A stretch of 38,039 nt of DNA from Paenibacillus sp. YN15 (GTDB lineage: Bacteria > Bacillota > Bacilli > Paenibacillales > NBRC-103111), in assembly GCF_003285005.1 (NCBI RefSeq), contig NZ_QMFA01000056.1:1-38039 (forward strand), written 5' to 3'. Numbering within the stretch: position 1 is the first letter of the stretch; every line of letters begins with the position of its first letter. Below the pieces are notes generated by a model. It saw only the letters and a list, made by a program, of their open reading frames with translations. It was not told the origin of the DNA and ran no database searches. Made by a program: the position numbers and the translations under genes. Below are positions 26,868 through 36,491 of this stretch, piece after piece.

Positions 26868-28148
26868 TCAATTTCTTTTTAAATCAAGGGCCTCTTTCAC
26901 AAATTGATCTGGGATGGCCTCCTGTTCCAACTTGATCCCACTTTGAGATATTACTTCTAATACAGAATGCCAAGTTATATACCTGTCATCTTGCAATAAA
27001 GCGCAGGCCTTTTTTTGATAGTGTTCTCGATGGTTAAGATCCGGTTCTCCAAATTGACACAGCGTTGAATCATCCATAAAGAGGGGGTAAATCGTAAATG
27101 GACAATCCCTTTGTAAGAAATGATGGATTTGTATGCCGCCTAAATCAATGTCTCCCCAATGATAAACTGGAATGGACGAACCGCTATTCTTCAGAGACTC
27201 CCATAAACTACGTAAAAAAGATTGCAGGATACGATGCGGAAAGCCGCCGGTATAGATAACCAATTCACGCAAAGGCTGCCGGAGGCGAAGCCATTGATGA
27301 TAGCTGCTTAAATTTTCAATCGTAACAATGTGTTCCACATCGAGCTTGAACCATTCAAATGTTTTCAGGGTTTCAGGATATAAAGCCGCGCCATCTGGAA
27401 ACAAACTCCATGACAATTGTGACCCATTTAATATGAACTGCCCGCGGCCCCCCAGCAAGACCGGTTTAGGGTGTGGTACAATGCCAATCAAGTCTAATTC
27501 CCCTTCACCGACCTCCGATACTTCACCCAGTCCCTGCCTAACGATGGAAAGTAGCCGCCGTTCAACACACTGTTCAAAGTGCTTACTGTTGCCAAACACC
27601 CGCAAACTTAGCATGCGTTTGGGAATATCACCTTGAATAGAAGGCAATTCCTGTAATACACGAACCGCATCCACATAACCTTCCACATCATTAATGTCCA
27701 ACCCTGCAGAGCGTTGTTCTTTTAAAGTAGCCACCGTTTGTTGAGCCCATCTCCTTACCCAATCCCAAAGATGGCTGGTCAATTGACCAATGACTACCGT
27801 TAATTCGCTCAATTTATCTTTTTTGGGCTGCCTGCCCAATTGCATGTAGGCATTGGCAACCCCTTCCCACTCCAGATAAACCTTATGAATTGTGTCAGAA
27901 GAACGTTCGTGTCTAACATCCACCAACCCGGCCACCGCCATCTCGTCTATAACCTGATGCATCCAATCTCGCTTGCGAAAATCCATTTCGTCCTCATAAT
28001 CCGCCCCAAAAAGCTCCCCGGTCAGGACGGTTTGCGGACGCTGCTTCGTCGCTTCTCCCTTGACAAAGGCCTGACTACGTTCGTACTTATCTAAAAGATG
28101 GTTTAACAGCCTTTGCTTAAATTCGTTTTTAAATTCCTGCTCATTCAT
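26868..28148 (-). CDS. jetD: Wadjet nuclease subunit JetD
   Basis: The product is 426 residues. The C-terminal DUF2220/Toprim domain contains the metal-binding DxD in YHWGDIDLGG (D333, D335), and the N-terminal half fits the DUF3322-like arm. JetD is the topoisomerase-VI-A-like nuclease that cuts DNA once the JetABC motor has sensed a small circle. ATG 28148 follows GAGGTG, 11 bases after the jetC stop. It is the last gene of the operon and convergent with the broken nuclease-like gene. Confidence 0.9.
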   Translation of the reverse strand: MNEQEFKNEFKQRLLNHLLDKYERSQAFVKGEATKQRPQTVLTGELFGADYEDEMDFRKRDWMHQVIDEMAVAGLVDVRHERSSDTIHKVYLEWEGVANAYMQLGRQPKKDKLSELTVVIGQLTSHLWDWVRRWAQQTVATLKEQRSAGLDINDVEGYVDAVRVLQELPSIQGDIPKRMLSLRVFGNSKHFEQCVERRLLSIVRQGLGEVSEVGEGELDLIGIVPHPKPVLLGGRGQFILNGSQLSWSLFPDGAALYPETLKTFEWFKLDVEHIVTIENLSSYHQWLRLRQPLRELVIYTGGFPHRILQSFLRSLWESLKNSGSSIPVYHWGDIDLGGIQIHHFLQRDCPFTIYPLFMDDSTLCQFGEPDLNHREHYQKKACALLQDDRYITWHSVLEVISQSGIKLEQEAIPDQFVKEALDLKRN

Positions 28149-28159
28149 ATTCCGTCACC

Positions 28160-31100
28160 TCAGAACAACGTTTCCTGCTGAATAGACACTGACTCTTCCT
28201 CCGGTGCAAGTGGCTTCGGCTCCTCTTCTTCCTCCCAGCGATCAATCATATCGACAAAACACCGGTAATCTTGATTAGTCACAATGAGGGTGGTTGTCAC
28301 CTCTGGAGCCATATGTTGAATTTTTTCGTCTGGTACAGCGGCAATAAGCTGAAGATTCATTCTTTTGATTAACTTGAGACTCGTCTGGATCCGCTGCTCA
28401 TCCATTTTATTGAATGCTTCATCGAATACAACCAGCCGCAGTGTTCGCTCAGAACGGTACAGGTGATAAAATGAGGCCAGAATAGCCACATAAAACGGAG
28501 TTTGGGTTTCGCCTCCAGATTTTTCTTTCAACACCTGTGAGAAACGATATTGATTTTCACCTTGCCGCACCAGAATATCATAATCCAGGTAACGCCGATA
28601 ATCGGTGAATTCCTCCATTTCATCCGCTTCGTTTTGTACCAGCTGTTCAAACAATTCTTGCAGAGCATCTCCCCGTTCATCATCCATCATATCAAACAAG
28701 CTTCCCCGTTCCATTAATCTCGGGTCCATAACGGCATCGTAATATCTGCGATATTTTTCACTGGGCACAACCTGAAAATGATACTTGTCCGAAGAGAAGG
28801 GAAAGTTGTCCAAAGCATAGTTCAACTCCCTGAATTCTCTTTTGGCCATCTCGATTGCTTCCCGTAGCTTAAAGACAAAATGGGACTTGAATTCTTCCTC
28901 GGAAACCTGAAGCGCCGTCTCTACCTTTTTCTGATAATCAGGGATATCAAGGCCCTCAACCTGTTCCAGAAGACGGTCATACACCTCATTATGTTCTACG
29001 TCAATATCAGCCACCAATGTATACTCGGCATTATATTCAGCCCGTTGCTGCGCAAGGTGACGCGCTTCCTCGTCATGCCTGGTCTCATTTCCTTTACGGT
29101 TATTATCCCAGTTAGCAATTTTGGATTCCGTTGCAATTGTTGAGCGATTGGCTTCCTCCAGCCGCCCTGACGCCTGCTGCAAGCGCTCTGGCCATGAGGC
29201 TTCCCACTGCTCCACAGCGGCTTCTCTTTCTTTCACGAAATTGCCTTGCATATATCGCTTCCCCTCGGTTTCTTTAAACTCTGCTTCAAGGGTGCCAATC
29301 GTCCGGTTAAGGCGTTCGCTTTCTTCCTGCCAGCTTCTTTCCTTTTCCAACCAAAACCCGATCTGCTCCCGCAACATGTCAGCTTCACTTAAGTCAATCC
29401 GCTCCCGTTCTTTGCGCCAGCGTTGCAGTTCTTCCACGCAAGCCTCCACCAGTTGGGGCAACTCTAATTGAGCGGACAATGTGCCAAACAAGGACTCCTT
29501 TCCTCTTAATTGCTCCAACCAGGCCCGTAGCTGTTCTAACTCGGAGGAAAGTATCCCCTGCTCTTCTTTCAATTGGGCAAGCTCTGCACGCTTTAACTCC
29601 AGTTGACGAATGACTGCTTGTGCGCCAATGTAGGGGGGCGAATACACCCGCTCAGGAATCTGCCGGGCCACCAAATTGCTGTAGCCCATACAGCTAGCTG
29701 TTACTGCAGTACGATGGCGAAGTAAATCCTGCTCATCGGCAGCTTTCATCACCTTGCCCAGCAGGTGCTCCAGATGTGCCTGAACAACAGGATGCTTTGC
29801 CTTTACTGACTCGGCCAAGGATCCCTTGTCCGCTGTACGCAAATATTTCCGTTCCGCTTCGGTATTGACCAGGCCGATTCCTTCAATATGCCGGCTGCGT
29901 TTCTCTCGTTCATACAAAGCCAAAGCATCGCGAAAAACAGCGGGCTCCACCAGCAAGTCAAAACGCTGAGTGTTTAAATACCCTTCAATGGCGTTACGCC
30001 ATATTTCATCGGTCAATTCCATCTCTTCGCAAAAGATCCAGACAGGCGAGCGGCTGCCCAAACGTTCTTCAAGCAACTGTTTAAGCGACATCAGTCCTTC
30101 ACTGTAGGGTCGCTTTTTCTGCTCCAAGTTGCGAATGACCGCTTCCGTATCCGCTATTTTTCGTTCCTGTTCCTTTAGACGGTCGCCGGCGCGTGTTCGC
30201 GTCTCGGACATCCGATCATAGATGCGTTCCAGATGTCCTCCAATCTCACGGAGAAGCTGTTTCTTTCGTGTTACCTCAAACTCAGGATCGGAAAGATTGG
30301 CCGCCAAGCCGCTGACCAATTCCGCCGCGCGCATCAAATCTGTGCTTTCATTGTCAGGCCAGCTCCAGATCCCGTTGCCATCCCACGTTGCAAGATTTCC
30401 AAGGCATTCAGCCTGCTTCTGCATGGAGCTCTGCCAGGCGGCAAGCTGTTGCCTTAGATTTTCCAGCTGATTTTCTCCACTCAGGATATCCTGATCCAGC
30501 TTGTTTTTCCGCTGTTCCTCGCTATTTTCATACAGCCTCCTGGTCGCATCCTCTTTTTGCAGGTTCGCTTCTGCCTGCTTCTGCTTCGCCAATGCTACAT
30601 CGCCACGGGTCTGCTCTAATTTGTGATCTAGCCGCTGCAGCTCATCCTGCAGCCGCTCAAGAGTCTCTTTTTCCTTAACCACACGCAGACAACGAAGCAC
30701 GTAGTCCTGCTCAATGACAAGATGCCTGTATTTTTCCACGTTCTGAAACCTGTCGCGGATTTTCTCCAGCTTGTCCTTGCGTTTTTGCAGCTCCTGCAAC
30801 TCCAAGCGATACCGCTCGTGCACGGCAAAATTTTCTTTCATTAATTCCAACTGCAGTTCCCGGTGGTCTAAAATATTTTGGTATACGAAATCACGGATAT
30901 TCTGGATTGGCTTAAAGGACAAGGCGCGGGTAAAGGTTTGGAAAAACCGTTCATGCACATGTCCCATTCGGGAGAGCAGCGCTTTTTGATATTGGGCCTT
31001 ATTTTGTTCAAACACGGATTTAAGCCCGCTGGCCCCGTTGTAAAAGCCTCTCAACTCATCACGATTTCGCAGCTTTCCGTCCGGCTTTACCAGTTCGAGT

Positions 31101-31501
31101 TTTTCCAAGGTCATTGGAGCCAGAATAAAAAAATCCTCAAAGTGCTCCAGGTTGGCAAATACATCCGCTACCATCCCCACTACAAACGGCTCCCGCTTTT
31201 CCTGATCCTCGAATTCGGCAAGCAAATAGGTGTTAAAATCGCCATCCCGCACATACCCCCGTTCATCACTGCCAATTTTTCCTTTTAAGTAATCTAGCAG
31301 GGTGCGTTTGGCATCCTCGTGGGCAGCAGGGTTAAATTTAATCATTCGTTGGTTGGCCACAAATAATACTTGCAGGGCGTCGATGATCGTAGACTTGCCC
31401 GCGGCATTTTTACCGGTAATCAAGGTTTGTTTGCCAAAATCCATCTCCTCGTCGGAAAAATAATGCCAATTAATCAGCCGCAGTTTCTTCAGCCACTTCA
31501 T
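28160..31501 (-). CDS. jetC: Wadjet SMC-like ATPase JetC
   Basis: The product is 1113 residues from ATG 31501 (GGGGG upstream). Walker A (GKNAAGKST, 30-38) is followed by long coiled coils and a central hinge-like part. The C-terminal signature EKSGGETQTPFY and Walker B LVVFDEAFNKMDE complete the ABC-type ATPase head. It is MukB-like and forms the loop-extruding motor with JetA and JetB. The frame is open 19 codons upstream, but that part overlaps jetB and lacks a ribosome site. jetB and jetC overlap by 32 bases. Confidence 0.93.
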   Translation of the reverse strand: MKWLKKLRLINWHYFSDEEMDFGKQTLITGKNAAGKSTIIDALQVLFVANQRMIKFNPAAHEDAKRTLLDYLKGKIGSDERGYVRDGDFNTYLLAEFEDQEKREPFVVGMVADVFANLEHFEDFFILAPMTLEKLELVKPDGKLRNRDELRGFYNGASGLKSVFEQNKAQYQKALLSRMGHVHERFFQTFTRALSFKPIQNIRDFVYQNILDHRELQLELMKENFAVHERYRLELQELQKRKDKLEKIRDRFQNVEKYRHLVIEQDYVLRCLRVVKEKETLERLQDELQRLDHKLEQTRGDVALAKQKQAEANLQKEDATRRLYENSEEQRKNKLDQDILSGENQLENLRQQLAAWQSSMQKQAECLGNLATWDGNGIWSWPDNESTDLMRAAELVSGLAANLSDPEFEVTRKKQLLREIGGHLERIYDRMSETRTRAGDRLKEQERKIADTEAVIRNLEQKKRPYSEGLMSLKQLLEERLGSRSPVWIFCEEMELTDEIWRNAIEGYLNTQRFDLLVEPAVFRDALALYEREKRSRHIEGIGLVNTEAERKYLRTADKGSLAESVKAKHPVVQAHLEHLLGKVMKAADEQDLLRHRTAVTASCMGYSNLVARQIPERVYSPPYIGAQAVIRQLELKRAELAQLKEEQGILSSELEQLRAWLEQLRGKESLFGTLSAQLELPQLVEACVEELQRWRKERERIDLSEADMLREQIGFWLEKERSWQEESERLNRTIGTLEAEFKETEGKRYMQGNFVKEREAAVEQWEASWPERLQQASGRLEEANRSTIATESKIANWDNNRKGNETRHDEEARHLAQQRAEYNAEYTLVADIDVEHNEVYDRLLEQVEGLDIPDYQKKVETALQVSEEEFKSHFVFKLREAIEMAKREFRELNYALDNFPFSSDKYHFQVVPSEKYRRYYDAVMDPRLMERGSLFDMMDDERGDALQELFEQLVQNEADEMEEFTDYRRYLDYDILVRQGENQYRFSQVLKEKSGGETQTPFYVAILASFYHLYRSERTLRLVVFDEAFNKMDEQRIQTSLKLIKRMNLQLIAAVPDEKIQHMAPEVTTTLIVTNQDYRCFVDMIDRWEEEEEPKPLAPEEESVSIQQETLF

Positions 31502-32075
31502 CGAACATCCCCCTTTCTTCTCCTGTTCTATACTGCTCAATGCGGCTTTGAAGTGCATTCAGTTGTTCTGAGTCGATGACATACAGCCAGGTGTGATAGA
31601 GCACAATCCGGCAATCATCGGAACGGATATCCGCATCAAGCGCCTCTGCAAGCTGGTATCTGGCACACAGTTTGATGGCCTGCTCCAACTTGGTTTTAGT
31701 CAGCCAGGATAAACGAAAGGTTTCATATTTGGTGCGGATTTCATGGATGGTTGTTGAAGGGAAGGCGCTGATAGTCAACCCCTTCCGCTTTTCCTGATAG
31801 ATCAACCGCAAAACCAACAGCCAAATGCTCAATTCCCGGTCCATGGAGCGTCGAAAGGAGCTATCCGGTGATTGCACAAACACGCATTCGTGTCGCTCAT
31901 CCACAATTATTTCCCAATCCAACATTTGAAGGTATTGTTCAATAGCTTCTTTGTGACGCCGGATTACAGCGTAACCGTCACGGTCCTTTTCCCGGACAAG
32001 AAAGTTGGCACCCAGAAGCCGGTTCAACACAGCTTTTATTTTTTGTCGCTCTTGTTCGCTGACTTCTTCCCACAT
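31470..32075 (-). CDS. jetB: Wadjet subunit JetB (DUF4194)
   Basis: The product is 201 residues, MukE-like. I chose ATG 32075 because its A overlaps the jetA stop as TAATG; an upstream TTG (32126) would give a 52-base overlap. The protein is mostly helical with paired winged-helix character (EQERQKIKAVLNRLLGANFLVREKD...). It bridges JetA to the JetC heads. Its place in the jetA-B-C-D order supports the call more than any single motif. Confidence 0.88.
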   Translation of the reverse strand: MWEEVSEQERQKIKAVLNRLLGANFLVREKDRDGYAVIRRHKEAIEQYLQMLDWEIIVDERHECVFVQSPDSSFRRSMDRELSIWLLVLRLIYQEKRKGLTISAFPSTTIHEIRTKYETFRLSWLTKTKLEQAIKLCARYQLAEALDADIRSDDCRIVLYHTWLYVIDSEQLNALQSRIEQYRTGEERGMFDEVAEETAAD

Positions 32076-33517
32076 TACACGTGCTGCCTCCCTCTGGATA
32101 TCCGTGGTCTGATGATATGATTGCAAAAGCGATACGGACCAGCATGCAAGATAACTCGTTCTTGGTTGCGTTCAATTCGGTAGGGAGAACCTCCATCTTG
32201 ACCATATAAATACACATAAGTCAATAGTAGAACTTCTTCCACATCCCGCGGTGCCAGTTCGGCGATCTCGATATGATCTTTGTTTTGCAAGCGCAAAAGG
32301 ACGAAATCATCCACTTTTTTGCGAGTGACAGCCTTACGTAAGCGTTCGATTCGCTCTGAGCGCAATTGCTCTCGCACTTCATCCGGAATGGGCAGCACAA
32401 GGTGCTCTTCCGGCTGATGCGGCAGCCGCTTCCTTCTGACAGGGAGCAGCGATCCCTCGTTTAAAACCTGGATATGCTGCAAGCGCGATAGCGGAATAAG
32501 GTCTTTTTCCTGTATGGGCGGGAATGATGAATGCCCCAGCGTTTCCAGTATTGACGCTAACTTCCGGTCCAGCCCTTGATGATGTTGGCTCAAATACCGT
32601 GCCCTGTCATAAGAGGAGCGCAGGTATTGATTGTGTCGCAGGTCAATCCGGTAGAAAGTGTCATCAAGTCCCAAATAGATCGCTTCAATATCCCGCAAGG
32701 ACTGTCTCAGGTGAGTTTCCGCTTCTTCGGCATTTGTGTAAAGTCCACCAGCCAGCCCATCCTGCACAGCTTGTTCCATCCAAACGCTGTCTAATTGCCA
32801 GCGCTGAACGATATCGAGAATTTGATGACGATACCGTGCCACGTGATCCGAGGTTTTCAACCGGTGATAGCTGTTCTCGACAATATTTTTCTGATAATGA
32901 TCAAAATGATGGTCCAGCACTTCCTGAATCGATTTTTTACTGACTACCTGCTCCATGTGATGCTTCATATTATTGTAAAGGGTAAACAGTTCCCGATCGA
33001 ACTGGATGGTATGGGACAAAGCTTCCCGTACAGCCATAGCTGGGCGTTCCCGCGCTTCCTCACCAGACAGCATACCATAGGTTGCAAAAGCATAACGCTG
33101 GTATTCAATTGCCCGCCCCTCACACAGCTCCTGGATCAGGGACAGCATACGAATCGTATAGTGAGGCAGCACAATATAAACCTCGTAACGATCCCGTGTC
33201 TCCAGTTCAATCCAGCCCAGCGATTCCAGCCTGCGAATCAAGCTGTTCGCCTTAGCGCGCGATACCTCTTCCATGATCACCTGACCAGGCGCAGCCTGAT
33301 CCGACAACTGTTCTTCTTCCCAGTCCAGTTGCGCGCCGAGCGCCTCCCACGATTCAATCAGTTCCTGGTACAGGTCCCGCATCAGTTCAATTCGGATGCC
33401 AAAGCGCTCCCGTTTAGCATGTTCATATAACAGTTGAACAGCCTCCGCATTCAATTGCTTGTTGGTCCCGGACAACAATCGAAAGAAGGACTCCGGAACT
33501 ACCTCAAACAGCTTCAT
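32075..33517 (-). CDS. jetA: Wadjet kleisin-like subunit JetA
   Basis: The product is 480 residues, helical, with an N-terminal winged-helix-like region (FFRLLSGTNKQLNAEAVQLLYEH) and a long middle helix zone, resembling MukF. It has the size of JetA proteins. ATG 33517 is preceded by AGGAGG. First gene of the operon. The Wadjet subtype is uncertain from sequence alone; type II seems possible to me. Confidence 0.88.
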   Translation of the reverse strand: MKLFEVVPESFFRLLSGTNKQLNAEAVQLLYEHAKRERFGIRIELMRDLYQELIESWEALGAQLDWEEEQLSDQAAPGQVIMEEVSRAKANSLIRRLESLGWIELETRDRYEVYIVLPHYTIRMLSLIQELCEGRAIEYQRYAFATYGMLSGEEARERPAMAVREALSHTIQFDRELFTLYNNMKHHMEQVVSKKSIQEVLDHHFDHYQKNIVENSYHRLKTSDHVARYRHQILDIVQRWQLDSVWMEQAVQDGLAGGLYTNAEEAETHLRQSLRDIEAIYLGLDDTFYRIDLRHNQYLRSSYDRARYLSQHHQGLDRKLASILETLGHSSFPPIQEKDLIPLSRLQHIQVLNEGSLLPVRRKRLPHQPEEHLVLPIPDEVREQLRSERIERLRKAVTRKKVDDFVLLRLQNKDHIEIAELAPRDVEEVLLLTYVYLYGQDGGSPYRIERNQERVILHAGPYRFCNHIIRPRISRGRQHV

Positions 33518-33550
33518 CCAAGAATCCTCCTTCGTTAGTCTTATTTCACG

Positions 33551-33579
33551 TTATTAGCATCATTCGACGAAAAACTCAA
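33551..33579 (-). promoter_or_regulatory. Predicted jet operon promoter
   Basis: On the minus strand, TTGAGT (33579-33574) and TAATAA (33556-33551) are separated by 17 bases. This lies about 35 bases before the jetA start. It fits a vegetative sigma-A promoter. Confidence 0.5.
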
Positions 33580-33643
33580 AATTTCCTTCCTAGATTTGTA
33601 GTTATTTGTTAGATAGCTATTAATTTTATAGTTAATAAAAGTA

Positions 33644-33665
33644 AAACTCTTCCGAAGAAGAGTTT
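33644..33665 (-). terminator. Terminator of the SIR2-HerA operon
   Basis: On the minus strand, AAACTCTTC and GAAGAGTTT form a 9-base stem capped by a TTCG tetraloop, followed by TACTTTT. It lies about 97 bases after the stop of the gene at 33762 and separates that operon from jet. Confidence 0.65.
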
Positions 33666-33761
33666 GCTTATACATATAATACTATTGAGAGGCTATGATC
33701 TATTGCTCTATGGTAACCATTTCCCTTTTATTGTAAAAAGTTAAGAGACGTAGGGACTGAA

Positions 33762-34718
33762 TTAAAACAGTACAATCTGTTTAGGGTGATATAGGTTTCC
33801 CTTTATATTTAGAAATCGCTTTTTCTTTATTCCTCCCTGATATTGTTTTATGTGTACCTTCGACTCGTTTACATGAAATTTCGAATAGACAGCCGCATTG
33901 TTAAGATTGGAATTAGATTGAATGTAATTAAGTACTTTATCATTTTGAATGATCAATTCCACGGCAATTAAGTTAACGATTCCATCTTTATCAGGTTCTA
34001 CCCAAGGGAATCGGAGTTTGAGGACGTGAAACTTAAATTTCTCTTTTGGAGGTTCAATTTCTTTTATAATTCCTTCAAGGCACAGTGGATGGGTGACACT
34101 ATTTCTTTTTATATAGGTATAACATTTCTTGAAATCATCCGAAGTGTAATAAAATCGACTCCATCTAATCGACCGCTTTCCATACTGTAAAGAAATAATT
34201 TCTCTCAGTTCATCATGTGTTTCTGTTAGCGAGCGGAGTTTCATAATTTTCTGCATCGTAGAAAGATAGGAGTCTAACTTCCCCTGATTGGTATATACTT
34301 TTGCCGGAGGCTTTGGATCCCAAGGTGCTGACTCTTCAGATTCAGATTCGTCTTTGGCTAATTGATTTAGCGTTCTAAGTGTCTCATCAATGACATTAAG
34401 TCGAAAGCTGTAGTGGCCCTCTTCGATAGAGCGAAGAACGTTATCATCCGAATCCCTCGCAATGACCTTAACTTGGCCTAGTGTATTGTATTTGCACTCG
34501 TTCAAATGTGGTTTATCATTTGATACGAGGCGAAAGTAAGGGGCTACCAAGACCGTTTTATCAGCATACCTTTTCTTATAAGCATCCACATAGATCACGG
34601 GAACACGACACTCTGGGGTTTGACATAGTAAAAATCCGTTCATTTCATTATCAGCAACATCGATGCTAACTATTTTGTCTTTCATTTTATGATAAGCCTT
34701 TGGCATCTTTATTCCCAT
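33762..34718 (-). CDS. Unrecognised protein in the SIR2-HerA operon
   Basis: The product is 318 residues from ATG 34718 (AAGGAG upstream). I do not recognise the family. Near the N-terminus, C32 and C37 followed by H71 and C75 resemble a CoiA-type zinc ribbon (CQTPEC ... HLNEC). A flexible acidic stretch (ESESEESAPWDPKPP) follows, then a mixed alpha/beta C-terminal half. No membrane segment or catalytic motif stands out. It lies 51 bases after HerA, on the same strand, AT-rich like its neighbours, and ends before a terminator, so it is probably a third component. It might recognise nucleic acid or regulate the SIR2 enzyme; both are guesses. Confidence 0.65.
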   Translation of the reverse strand: MGIKMPKAYHKMKDKIVSIDVADNEMNGFLLCQTPECRVPVIYVDAYKKRYADKTVLVAPYFRLVSNDKPHLNECKYNTLGQVKVIARDSDDNVLRSIEEGHYSFRLNVIDETLRTLNQLAKDESESEESAPWDPKPPAKVYTNQGKLDSYLSTMQKIMKLRSLTETHDELREIISLQYGKRSIRWSRFYYTSDDFKKCYTYIKRNSVTHPLCLEGIIKEIEPPKEKFKFHVLKLRFPWVEPDKDGIVNLIAVELIIQNDKVLNYIQSNSNLNNAAVYSKFHVNESKVHIKQYQGGIKKKRFLNIKGNLYHPKQIVLF

Positions 34719-34769
34719 GCAAACAATCTCCTTATACTACAAAGTCCAGATAATACAAAATGGATTAGC

Positions 34770-36473
34770 TTAAATTTTAGATTGCTTTCGCATTGATTCT
34801 ACAGCACTTACAATTACATCAGGAACTATCCCCTCTGACCACCTATCCCAAAACTTAACTGTTGCACTGTCGGGTTTCTGAGTAGGTTCAGCAATTTTAA
34901 CTCTGCTTGGCAACAGACTAGCATCACCTACTACCAAGGCTTCTCCAATATCTAAAATTGGCAAAAGTTCAGCATAGTTCCCTAAACTATCTGGAAGTAA
35001 CTTTTTCACAACATTCTGATCATCTGCATTAGTTAAGCGCATAGCAATAAAATTACTACTCTGACTAAGTACTGTTCGATTCACCTCTGAAGGTCTTTGA
35101 GAAATAACGACCAGACCAACACCGTATTTTCTTCCTTCTTTAGCAATTCGTTCAAAACTCAACAAACTTGAAGCTTCTACTCCTTGTTGTACATTTGCAG
35201 GAATATATAGATGGGCTTCATCACAAAACAAAGCAATTGGGTGTATTTTATTTTTATCTACCCATTGCTGTATAGAAAACACAACTCTAGCAATTAGAGA
35301 AACCATTAGTGGTAAAATATCAGAGGGCACTTCAGAGAAGTTTATGATTTTTACACCGCCTCCTTGTGAAGCAGGTGACATCAATTCCTTACACAGTAAA
35401 TTCATATAATCATATGATAGTAGTGCAGGATCGCTTGAAAACATAAAGTTTAAACGTTTGTCTTGTATTTTTGCCGAAAGCCTTTGAATAAATCTTGATA
35501 ATTTACCGTAGAATTCTCCTTGTTTTTCTTTATTATTTGCTCCAGGTACCATTTGAGTGTCTAAATCTTCTAAACAATTAATCAGATTATTAATTTTATA
35601 TGGAACAGGAGTATCTATCGTTAGATTATCAAGTAGAAATAGTTTGTCATATTCCTTTAATTGCTTTTCTTTTTCTTGTAAAACCGATCTACTAAATATC
35701 ATCGCTTGATTAGGAGCATTATTATCGCTACGATCAAGCATCAATGATAGCATTTCATCATAGGTTAGCAGCCAATAGGGTAAAAACATAATACCATCTT
35801 TAACGGTATCTGATGGACCTGCAACTTTATAATGTTGGATTCCCTTTCCAGTTATAGGAGCATATTCACCATGAATATCGAACAGAATGGCATCTGATGA
35901 TTCAAGTTTAGCGATCTGTTCGACCAAAGAAGCAACCGTATATGATTTACCCGAACCAGTACTTCCTGCGATAACAGCATGTCGTTGGAACAATTTATTC
36001 CCGTCCAACCAAGCTTTCGCATTATCATTAAGTGTATAGGTTCCAATACATAAAGGATTATCAGCATCTGCTGTACTCTGAGATATAACCCCCATAAAGC
36101 TTGTTAATGTACCATCATCCATAATAAAACAATCAGCATCTATTTCTGGTACCGATTCCAGTGTACGTTTAAACTGGTTAGTGACACTACCAATCTTATC
36201 AAAGAATGTTCCTATTAAAGTTATTTTAACAATATCATTAGAACATGGATGTTCATCCTGGTCATCTTCTACATCCTCATCAAATTTACGCATTATTTTT
36301 ACAACCAGTCCAATTAAATGCTGACCACGTTTAGAAGCACGAATAACGACTAAATGATTCACTTGTAGTTTTGAGAGCATATCACTTTTATTGACCTTGA
36401 CAACAACTGAAGCAGTATCTACACTTTGTACTTTTCCAACAGATTGCTCATCCTGAAGTTCAAAAATGGCCAT
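34770..36473 (-). CDS. HerA-like ATPase/translocase
   Basis: The product is 567 residues. An N-terminal beta-barrel-like part is followed by Walker A GSTGSGKS (170-177) and Walker B ALFCDEAH (D418, E419). The sensor/arginine region VISQRPSEVNRTVLSQSSNFIAMRLT is typical of the HerA/FtsK family (DUF87). HerA forms hexameric rings; with SIR2 it makes a large anti-phage complex. ATG 36473 follows GGAGGG, 18 bases after the SIR2 stop. Intact. Confidence 0.9.
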   Translation of the reverse strand: MAIFELQDEQSVGKVQSVDTASVVVKVNKSDMLSKLQVNHLVVIRASKRGQHLIGLVVKIMRKFDEDVEDDQDEHPCSNDIVKITLIGTFFDKIGSVTNQFKRTLESVPEIDADCFIMDDGTLTSFMGVISQSTADADNPLCIGTYTLNDNAKAWLDGNKLFQRHAVIAGSTGSGKSYTVASLVEQIAKLESSDAILFDIHGEYAPITGKGIQHYKVAGPSDTVKDGIMFLPYWLLTYDEMLSLMLDRSDNNAPNQAMIFSRSVLQEKEKQLKEYDKLFLLDNLTIDTPVPYKINNLINCLEDLDTQMVPGANNKEKQGEFYGKLSRFIQRLSAKIQDKRLNFMFSSDPALLSYDYMNLLCKELMSPASQGGGVKIINFSEVPSDILPLMVSLIARVVFSIQQWVDKNKIHPIALFCDEAHLYIPANVQQGVEASSLLSFERIAKEGRKYGVGLVVISQRPSEVNRTVLSQSSNFIAMRLTNADDQNVVKKLLPDSLGNYAELLPILDIGEALVVGDASLLPSRVKIAEPTQKPDSATVKFWDRWSEGIVPDVIVSAVESMRKQSKI

Positions 36474-36491
36474 TTATATCCCTCCATAATA

